DNA of 64,000 bases, from the NCBI RefSeq assembly GCF_004352855.1, contig NZ_SJSC01000003.1, forward strand, positions 1-64,000, in the 5' to 3' direction. This DNA is from Marinomonas sp. KMM3893 (lineage in GTDB: Bacteria > Pseudomonadota > Gammaproteobacteria > Pseudomonadales > Marinomonadaceae). Made by a program: the position numbers and the translations under genes. The notes below the pieces were generated by a model that did no database searches, was not told the DNA's origin, and saw nothing but the letters and a program-made list of their open reading frames with translations. Shown here piece by piece: positions 57,894-64,000 of this stretch (positions within the stretch are counted from its first letter, which is position 1; the number at the start of each line of letters is the position of its first letter).

Positions 57894-58576
57894 ACGTGCT
57901 AGAGCTTAAAAACGTCAGTGTGAGTCATGCCCAAGGCTTGCAGCGCAATACTGTGGTACACGACATAGATTTAACCGTCGAAGCTGGAGAATGTTTTGGT
58001 TTGGTTGGTCCGTCGGGGTGTGGCAAATCGTCGCTTTTATGGGTGCTTGCTGGGTTAAATCCGCATTGGGAAGGCGACATTAGCCTATTTGGTCAGACAC
58101 TGGAATCTGGTAAGGTTTTCACTGGCGATTTACGTCGCCGAGTGCAAATGGTGTTTCAAGATCCTTACGCCTCGTTACACCCCAAGCACCGCTTGCGTCG
58201 AACGCTTGCGGAGCCGCTGAAGTTGCTCGGTTTGCCAGACATTGATGAGCGCATTAGCGAGGGCTTTAAGCAGGTGGGGTTAACGGAAAATATGATTGAC
58301 CGTTACCCACATCAATTGTCCGGTGGTCAGCGTCAACGGGTGGCCATTGTTCGCGCCTTGTTGCTTGAACCCAAGTTGTTATTACTGGATGAACCGACGT
58401 CGGCGTTAGACATGTCGGTTCAGGCTGAAATATTGAATTTATTAAATGACTTAAAGGCCCGTCGTGATTTGACTATGATCATGGTGAGTCATGATCCTGA
58501 CGTGATTGATTACATGTGTGACCATGGGGTCACCATGAAAGCAGGGCGTATCGATCAAGAAAAGCATTACACCTAA
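57890..58576 (+). CDS. ABC transporter ATP-binding protein, DppF/OppF type
   Basis: 228 residues, shorter than the usual 320 or so because the C-terminal oligopeptide extension is missing, as in NikE-like proteins. Walker A GPSGCGKSSLLWVL, signature LSGGQRQRVAIVRAL and Walker B LLLLDEPTSALDMS are intact. The start is TTG 57890 overlapping the previous stop in TTGA; GTG 57896 is an alternative. It completes the five-gene importer. Confidence 0.9.
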   Translation: MNVLELKNVSVSHAQGLQRNTVVHDIDLTVEAGECFGLVGPSGCGKSSLLWVLAGLNPHWEGDISLFGQTLESGKVFTGDLRRRVQMVFQDPYASLHPKHRLRRTLAEPLKLLGLPDIDERISEGFKQVGLTENMIDRYPHQLSGGQRQRVAIVRALLLEPKLLLLDEPTSALDMSVQAEILNLLNDLKARRDLTMIMVSHDPDVIDYMCDHGVTMKAGRIDQEKHYT

Positions 58577-58623
58577 GCCGCTTTGTTCGGTTCAGTCGTC
58601 ATATTTGTTGGAAGGAGAGAGTA

Positions 58624-59283
58624 ATGAAGTTTTTGATCTTCCTTGGATCAGTAAGAACCAGTACACCGCCACGCCCAGCGCGACTAGGAGAAAGAGTCAG
58701 TAAGGCGTGTTTGTCTTTCTTTTCGACTTGTTATCCAGAGCATGAGATTGAATTGATTGATCCGCTGGAATACGAATTAGGTGCTGTGTTTAAGCCGCAC
58801 TTTTCCTATTCCAAGCGCACCGTGCCACAAGACTTAGATTTGTTAGCGGATAAAATTCGTGCCGCCGATGGCTACATTATGCTGAGCCCTGAGTACAACC
58901 ACAGCATCAGTCCTGCGCTGGCGAATTTATTGAATCATTTTGGCAGCTCTTTGTTCTCTTATAAACCGAGTGCGATCGTGACTTATTCTTCTGGGCAATG
59001 GGGCGGCATGCGTGCGGCTGTTGGTATGCGTGTCTTTTTAAGTGAATTAGGCTGTTTACCTGTGTCCTCCATGGTGCATATTCCCCATGCCCAAGAGGTA
59101 TTTGAAGAGGATGGCACAACCCAAGTGAATCAAGATCATAACCGCTGGGGAAGCTATATTAACCGTACTTTTAGCCAGCTTGTTTGGTGGGCGCAAGCCT
59201 GCGTAGAACAAACTGAAAAAAGCGATCCACATGCGTTGATTTCTGCTTTTACAGGCACTCCAGCGGATCGTGATGCCCCCTAG
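58624..59283 (+). CDS. NADPH-dependent FMN reductase family protein
   Basis: 219 residues. Flavodoxin-like fold with the phosphate-binding loop FLGSVRTSTPPRPARLG at the N-terminus and the YIMLSPEYNHSISPALANLL motif that is diagnostic for this family. It reduces FMN or quinones with NAD(P)H. GGAGAGAG precedes ATG 58624. It lies 47 bases after the ABC operon and may be read with it. Confidence 0.87.
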   Translation: MKFLIFLGSVRTSTPPRPARLGERVSKACLSFFSTCYPEHEIELIDPLEYELGAVFKPHFSYSKRTVPQDLDLLADKIRAADGYIMLSPEYNHSISPALANLLNHFGSSLFSYKPSAIVTYSSGQWGGMRAAVGMRVFLSELGCLPVSSMVHIPHAQEVFEEDGTTQVNQDHNRWGSYINRTFSQLVWWAQACVEQTEKSDPHALISAFTGTPADRDAP

Positions 59284-59310
59284 AGAGAGTCATTGGATAA
59301 GGAATGTGTG

Positions 59311-59733
59311 ATGCCGTGTGTGTTTGTTTTTGGCACCTTAAAAGAAGGTTTTCCTAATTTTGAACGCAACCAAGGCGAGCGTATTCCGGGCGTCTTTAGC
59401 ACCACAGTGTCTTATCCGCTCTTGTTGGTTGGCGAGCGCTATTCCCCTTGGTTGCTGTTAGACGCCGGAGAAGGACACCCAGTGCTCGGTCAGGTTTTTA
59501 GTGTGGATGATGACGCACTGGCCGAAATGGATGCACTGGAGCGGATAACTGAACCAGACGGTTATCGACGCGTTGAGATGGATGTGGTGAATCTAGACAA
59601 TGGCCTCACTCAGCGAGTTTGGGTATACGCTAAACCGGCTCACAGTGTGAAGGGGGCTGATGTTCGTATGACGTTGCAGGGAGATTACTTGTTAGAACAT
59701 GCGGCGCTGTATGTCAGTCGCCGCAAGGTTTGA
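59311..59733 (+). CDS. Gamma-glutamylcyclotransferase-like protein
   Basis: 140 residues. VFVFGTLKEGFPNF at the N-terminus is the GGCT-fold substrate loop, and MDALERITEPDGYRRVEM follows the usual pattern with the catalytic Glu in ALERI. It could act on gamma-glutamyl or gamma-glutamylamine compounds. AAGGA precedes ATG 59311; a TTG 18 bases earlier is in frame. It is convergent with the P-type ATPase gene 17 bases away. Confidence 0.85.
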   Translation: MPCVFVFGTLKEGFPNFERNQGERIPGVFSTTVSYPLLLVGERYSPWLLLDAGEGHPVLGQVFSVDDDALAEMDALERITEPDGYRRVEMDVVNLDNGLTQRVWVYAKPAHSVKGADVRMTLQGDYLLEHAALYVSRRKV

Positions 59734-59750
59734 TAAGAGGTCATCGAGCG

Positions 59751-61721
59751 TTATGGCGCATCGGGCTTGGTTGGGTCTTTTAGTACTTCTTCAAAGCGCA
59801 ACAGCCGTCCGGTGTTAACTAATACCAGTAAGGTACTGAGGTTATGCAGTAGCGCAGCGATTAATGCACCGGCTGCGCCTAATGCGCCAAAGGCCGCCGC
59901 GGCCATAATCGCCACTGTCCAACTAAGACCAATGATGACATTCATGTGCAGCGTGCGACGGCAGCGTCGGCTTAATCGCACACAGGTTCCTAAGCGTCTT
60001 AAATCACTGCCAATCAATACGATATCGGCCGAAGCCAGTGCGATATCTGCCCCACCAGCGCCCATAGCAACCCCCACGACACCGGCCTTTAGCGCTAAAG
60101 AATCGTTAATGCCATCGCCTACGACTAAGGGTTTAAAGCCAGACTGAATTTCATCTCTTACCCTGTGTAATTTATCTTCAGGCAATGCTTGCGCAACAAT
60201 GTCACTAATGCCCACTTCGGCCGCCAGCTTGTTGGCTACCGATTGACGGTCGCCGGTGAGCAAAAGTTGTCGTCCTACCCCCAAAGCTTTTAAATCCGCC
60301 AGCGCTTGTGAGGCTTCTGGGCGTACTTTATCGGCGAGCAAAAACCAGCAAATAAACTGCCCCTTGAGAGACAAGCCCGCCATTGGACCGTCATGGTCAG
60401 GAACAGGGGGAAATACAATGCCCAGCTGAGTAAAGAGTTCAGGTCGACCTAATGCCGCTTCGCCTTGTTCCGTCTCTGCTACCACGCCTAATCCCTGGTG
60501 TTCACGCACGTTTTGCAAGGATTGATAGTCTTGATGCTCAATTAGGCTGCTCAAGGCCCGACTAACAGGGTGACTACTGGACGCCCCTAAACTGGCCCCT
60601 AAAGTGACTAACTGAGTCTCTGAAAGCGGAGAGTTCGCCACCGGTTGTAGGGACTCTAAACTTAAGGCGCCAAAGGTCAATGTCCCTGTTTTGTCGATGA
60701 CTAAGGAACTCAGCTCGGTAAATTCTTCTAAAAAAGCCGAGCTTCGAATCAATATGCCGTGACGAGCTGCCACCGCGATACCGGCGATGGAAGCCGCTGG
60801 CGCAGACAAAACAAGGGCACAAGGGCACGCCGCTACCAACACCGCCAACATAGCTTGAGCGTCGTAAGTCACAAACCAAGTAATGGCCGCCACCATGAGC
60901 ACCAACAGCATGTATTGCCCTGCGTAACGCTCAAGCAAACGAGTAATCGGCGGCTTTGCTTGCTCGGCTTTTTGCATCAGGGCGATCACCTTGCCCAAGG
61001 TGGATTCGTCGCCGGTACGGGTGACACGAATGCGCAGTAGACCGTCTAGATTAATGGCACCACCAAACACATCATCGCCGGTTTTGGCTTCTTGTGGCAC
61101 CGACTCTCCGGTAATAGGGGCTGTGTCCAAACTGGCCATGCCCGCTATGATTTTGCCATCGGCAGGAATGCGATCGCCTGCACGAACTTCAACCAGATCC
61201 CCGGTTTGTAGCTGTTGATTACCAACATCACTGATGCTGCCATCTGGGTTGATTTTACGAGCGTTGCTGTGGGTGAGTTGGCTCAATGCGTCGATTGCTT
61301 CTTGGGAGCCGATCACGCTGCGCTCTTCTAGAATATGGCCAAAAATCATGATGATAGGCAATAGAGCCGCGGTTGTTAAATCTCCCGTGGCCCATGCACC
61401 TAACATGGCAAGGGCAATTAATTGATCGGTAATGCCATGCAAACTCGGGTGTTTTAGGCTATGCCAGCCTGAGCGTAAGACGGGAAAAGCGACCAACACA
61501 GAGGCTAAGCCAAGCAGCAGCTGACTGACGCTTTGCTGAGAAGGAAATAGCCAATGCCAAACCAACCCCAAGGCCAATAACCCCAGAGCAACCATCGCCA
61601 GAGTCAGTTGTTTAGCGGCGGCTTTTTTTTCGCGACGACTCAAGGAGCCACTGGCAAAATGGATGTGCCCATGGTCATGAGCGTGATCATGGCCGTGATG
61701 TGAATGAGACGACTGAGTCAT
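59751..61721 (-). CDS. P1B-type metal-transporting ATPase with His-rich N-terminus
   Basis: 656 residues. Canonical motifs: TGES actuator loop (APITGESVPQ), ACPCAL in the membrane, DKTGTLTFG phosphorylation site, SSSHPVS, and VVGDGINDS. The N-terminus has no CxxC metal-binding domain but is His-rich (HSHHGHDHAHDHGHIH). The last membrane segments read LLHNLSTLLVLVNTGRLL instead of the K and DxG pattern of Zn/Cd pumps or the YN and MxxSS pattern of Cu pumps, so the metal is unclear. It is the last gene of a coupled set with two SPFH genes, overlapping the upstream one by four bases. Confidence 0.88.
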   Translation of the reverse strand: MTQSSHSHHGHDHAHDHGHIHFASGSLSRREKKAAAKQLTLAMVALGLLALGLVWHWLFPSQQSVSQLLLGLASVLVAFPVLRSGWHSLKHPSLHGITDQLIALAMLGAWATGDLTTAALLPIIMIFGHILEERSVIGSQEAIDALSQLTHSNARKINPDGSISDVGNQQLQTGDLVEVRAGDRIPADGKIIAGMASLDTAPITGESVPQEAKTGDDVFGGAINLDGLLRIRVTRTGDESTLGKVIALMQKAEQAKPPITRLLERYAGQYMLLVLMVAAITWFVTYDAQAMLAVLVAACPCALVLSAPAASIAGIAVAARHGILIRSSAFLEEFTELSSLVIDKTGTLTFGALSLESLQPVANSPLSETQLVTLGASLGASSSHPVSRALSSLIEHQDYQSLQNVREHQGLGVVAETEQGEAALGRPELFTQLGIVFPPVPDHDGPMAGLSLKGQFICWFLLADKVRPEASQALADLKALGVGRQLLLTGDRQSVANKLAAEVGISDIVAQALPEDKLHRVRDEIQSGFKPLVVGDGINDSLALKAGVVGVAMGAGGADIALASADIVLIGSDLRRLGTCVRLSRRCRRTLHMNVIIGLSWTVAIMAAAAFGALGAAGALIAALLHNLSTLLVLVNTGRLLRFEEVLKDPTKPDAP

Positions 61722-62782
61722 GGTTGTTTGCCTTGTAGAATAAGTTTGCCATCGTCACTAGGGTCTACCGTGGTGACAGAACCGGCTTGTGACAGCAAGG
61801 TGTGAATACGTTGGCGATACAAGCGCCACAGCAGGCCTGGGTCTGTATTATTTTGCTGGAGCTGAGCAAGGCGACTGATGGTGGCGGTGTCGGTGTGAGC
61901 CTTTGCGACGCGTTCGCTGGCATTTGCATTGGCTTGTTGTATCAAGCGGTCGGCTTCTTGATTGGCTTTTTGTCGTGTTGTGGCGGCTTTATTGTTCGCT
62001 TCAGCCACGGTTTGTTTGGCCAATTGGCTAGCGGTTAGGACGGCATTAAAGGCGTCCACGGTTTCCACCGGCAAGCTTGGTTGAAGGTCGACACGAGCGA
62101 TTCGAATGCCGAGACTAGCGTGTTCTTTTGCTAGTGCGGCCAACCCTTGGTTGATGCTTTGTACTAGGTCTGCGCGCAGTTTTTCCCGCTTAATCGCGGC
62201 TTCGGTACTGGCGCCGACCAATTCAGGGCGGGCCACCAAAATAGTGTCTAAGTCACGCGACGCTGACACCAATACCGCGCTGCGTTCAACCAAGCGATCC
62301 AAGGCAAAAGACACATGCTTTCCTTGCAGTACATAAGCGTAAGGGTCGGTGACCTTGTAATATAGATGAACGCCTAATTGCACGACACCGGCGTCGCCGG
62401 TTAATAGGTAGCCCACGCCTGCGTTTGCGTCGCTGGCCATGCCAGAATTAAGCCCAGTGTAGTTAGCGACTTCAGGTCGAATTAAAGCTTGGACCGTACG
62501 ATCAATAACGCGATCGGCGGCTGGCAGAATCACTACTTTTTCAAACGGTTGCGGCCACGCCAATAGCAGGCCTGAGTCTTGTACTCTATCAATGGCGCCA
62601 AAACTCAATACCACGGCGCGACTGTCAGGACCGATTTCCCGAACATTGCTAACGAGCCAAGTAAATGCGGTTATAAAGGTCAGCAGATAGAGTGCCAAAA
62701 AAGCCAATCGACCAGCCTGGAACCAGTGACCTTTTGGTTGATTTAGCGGTCTTTCCTGAGTGACGCTTTTGCCAGAGATCAT
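61718..62782 (-). CDS. SPFH-family protein, HflK-like
   Basis: 354 residues. One N-terminal membrane helix (LAFLALYLLTFITAFTWLV, about residues 27-45) leads to an SPFH/Band 7 domain (PDSRAVVLSFGAIDRVQDSG, VQLGVHLYYKVTDPYAYVLQ) and a long Ala/Gln-rich coiled coil (ATTRQKANQEADRLIQQANA). Classical HflK forms a cage with HflC around FtsH. This is a divergent paralog placed with a metal ATPase, not with hfq-hflX. Four-base overlaps with both neighbours indicate coupled translation. Confidence 0.85.
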   Translation of the reverse strand: MISGKSVTQERPLNQPKGHWFQAGRLAFLALYLLTFITAFTWLVSNVREIGPDSRAVVLSFGAIDRVQDSGLLLAWPQPFEKVVILPAADRVIDRTVQALIRPEVANYTGLNSGMASDANAGVGYLLTGDAGVVQLGVHLYYKVTDPYAYVLQGKHVSFALDRLVERSAVLVSASRDLDTILVARPELVGASTEAAIKREKLRADLVQSINQGLAALAKEHASLGIRIARVDLQPSLPVETVDAFNAVLTASQLAKQTVAEANNKAATTRQKANQEADRLIQQANANASERVAKAHTDTATISRLAQLQQNNTDPGLLWRLYRQRIHTLLSQAGSVTTVDPSDDGKLILQGKQP

Positions 62783-63834
62783 GGTTTTTTCGCCTCTTGG
62801 CTGTTGGGCGTATTAGGCGAAAGAAAGGTGTTGGGCCCATCGATCAGTGCGCTAAATGGTGCCGCGTCGGTTCTAAGAACCAAATGCGTATTCTTATTGA
62901 TAATGCCACTTAGGGTATCGAGGGAGCGCAACATATCGTAGAGCTGTGGTGCTTCGGCGTGGGCTTTACCATAAATGCTGGCGGCTTCGACTAAGGATTT
63001 TGCTTCAATGTTCGCGGCTTTGACTGTCGCATCGGCGGTAATAATACGCGCTTCTTTTTGTGCTTCTGAGGTGATTTGAGCGGCTTGTCGTTTGCCTTCT
63101 GCAGTGCGTTGTGTCGCTATGGTTTCCCGTTCAGCACGCATTCGATCTACGGTGGCCGACAGCGTGACCACGGGTAGGGTTAATCGCTCAATGCCAACTT
63201 GCACCACGCGAACACCGTAAGTGTCCAAAAGGGATTGGCTAATTTGTTCTCGAAGTTTGGCTTCAAAAAGAGGGATTTGTACTTTACTGGCGTCTGTGTT
63301 GACCAAACTGGACAAGTTATAGCCGCTGGCGGTGGCTTCTAAAGCGGAGCCCACAAAGGTTCGTAGTTGGCGAGCGGCTTCGTCTGGTTGGTTTTGAACG
63401 GCGCGCATAAAGCGCTGCACATCGTCTTTATCAGATTTAACCTGCCACACCACATAGGCTTGCACAATAATACGTAGACCGTCTTTTGTGCCTACGTCTT
63501 GCAAGCCGCTGGAAGTGGTTCGTAAGCGTAAATCAACCGGAGTAGACAGCTCGAAAGGCGCAGGCAAATGCCAAGCGAGCCCAGGTTCTAGTAAGACTCT
63601 GACAGGGTTGCCAAAGCGTGTAATAACTTCCGCTTCACCAGAGCGCACTTGAACCAAGCAAGCCGCCGCGATGGCGAACGCGACAAGCAGCAAGGCGAAA
63701 CTTATGCGACGCCATGCCCCTTTTGAGGCGCTTGGCGCAGTGGGGCTGTGATGGTGATGATGATCATCATCTGAATGAGGCGCGTGATCGGTTTCGTCAT
63801 GGGCATGATGAGTAGGGTTGTGTGACGTGCTCAT
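62779..63834 (-). CDS. SPFH-family protein, HflC-like, with His-rich N-terminus
   Basis: 351 residues. The cytoplasmic N-terminus is His/Asp-rich (THHAHDETDHAPHSDDDHHHHH) and probably binds metal. One membrane helix (ISFALLLVAFAIAAACLV) and an SPFH domain follow (GEAEVITRFGNPVRVLLEPG), then a coiled coil (QITSEAQKEARIITADATV) and a C-terminal region rich in Asn/Pro. ATG 63834 is preceded by AGGAGAG; a longer frame to 63942 runs into the next gene. It overlaps the HflK-like gene by four bases. Confidence 0.85.
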   Translation of the reverse strand: MSTSHNPTHHAHDETDHAPHSDDDHHHHHSPTAPSASKGAWRRISFALLLVAFAIAAACLVQVRSGEAEVITRFGNPVRVLLEPGLAWHLPAPFELSTPVDLRLRTTSSGLQDVGTKDGLRIIVQAYVVWQVKSDKDDVQRFMRAVQNQPDEAARQLRTFVGSALEATASGYNLSSLVNTDASKVQIPLFEAKLREQISQSLLDTYGVRVVQVGIERLTLPVVTLSATVDRMRAERETIATQRTAEGKRQAAQITSEAQKEARIITADATVKAANIEAKSLVEAASIYGKAHAEAPQLYDMLRSLDTLSGIINKNTHLVLRTDAAPFSALIDGPNTFLSPNTPNSQEAKKP

Positions 63835-63844
63835 GGGCGCTCTC

Positions 63845-64000
63845 CTAGTGAGTGGTGTTGGTGTTTGAAACTGGGTCGATAGGAGCGGTGAAGCGTCTAA
63901 AGTCCAGCGTTGGGGATTTATTCCCATGAATACGATGGTCAATGATCAAGCTATTGGCTTGGCTCATACCTTGGGTTAATTGCTGATAATACTGTTCGCG
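63845..64000 (-). CDS. 3' end of a further gene in the SPFH-ATPase set
   Basis: An open frame enters from the right edge and ends with TAG at 63845-63847, ten bases upstream of the HflC-like start. The visible 51 residues begin REQYYQQLTQGMSQANSLII and end DPVSNTNTTH. The polar, Gln-rich helical segment would suit the coiled-coil end of another SPFH-type protein, but no domain can be assigned from so short a stretch. Close spacing and same strand suggest that it belongs to the same operon. Confidence 0.6.
   Translation of the reverse strand, partial: REQYYQQLTQGMSQANSLIIDHRIHGNKSPTLDFRRFTAPIDPVSNTNTTH

Noticed and set aside
61718-63834. The canonical hflK-hflC operon
   Set aside because: The usual neighbours hfq, hflX and miaA are absent, both proteins are divergent, and the gene pair is coupled to a metal ATPase, so these are paralogs.

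Overview
The window looks like a chromosomal segment of a marine gammaproteobacterium of the Oceanospirillales type, most like Marinomonas. The call rests on the housekeeping order ndk-rlmN-pilW-rodZ-ispG-hisS-yfgM-bamB-der, on gammaproteobacterial protein signatures throughout (FadH, SufBCDS, YgiQ, ZntR, RsmS/YbaM) and on the 5S sequence. Genus-level placement is inference. No tRNA, CRISPR array, prophage or intact insertion sequence was seen.

Layout. 1-1011: the 3' part of a 5S rRNA gene, then two decayed copies of the 5S tail, each with its own terminator. After these comes a gene-free repeat zone with two 100-bp REP-like palindromes and a perfect 65-bp tandem duplication. 1012-9255: mixed genes, namely a CNNM/CorC-type membrane protein, a LysR/EamA divergent pair, a TetR regulator divergent from fadH, a DUF2254 membrane protein and a small coiled-coil membrane protein. 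9485-18174: the iron-sulfur cluster locus. An iscR gene with two abutting IscR-type operators is followed by sufB-C-D-S-A-T-E, an IscS-type desulfurase without the usual C-terminal tail, and ndk. It sits where related bacteria carry iscRSUA-hscBA-fdx, so it reads as an ISC locus whose interior has been replaced by SUF genes. 18215-26837: rlmN, pilW, rodZ, ispG, hisS, yfgM, bamB, der.

26982-38923: accessory and metabolic genes: an acyl-CoA hydrolase, rsmS, tpm, a YgiQ radical-SAM protein, a YitT-family protein, a zntR-efflux permease operon with a textbook MerR-type promoter, a response regulator with GGDEF and EAL domains, and a hybrid histidine kinase. 39075-47604: a tightly overlapped cobalamin (corrin ring) operon headed by a fused ChlI/ChlD-like chelatase motor protein, then cobB, cbiD, cobK, cobH, cobL, cobI and a short cbiG. 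The large chelatase subunit CobN and the C11 and C17 methyltransferases are not in the window.

47841-59733: small independent genes (pterin carbinolamine dehydratase, PAQR/hemolysin III protein, thioredoxin-like protein, MarR regulator, Kdo/RIO-like kinase, membrane proteins, nitronate monooxygenase), a complete five-gene peptide-type ABC importer, an FMN reductase and a GGCT-like protein. 59751-64000: a minus-strand, translationally coupled set containing an unusual His-rich P1B-type ATPase, two SPFH (HflK/HflC-like) proteins and the 3' end of a further gene cut by the window edge. This is the best candidate in the window for a poorly described system, possibly a metal pump held in an SPFH membrane scaffold.
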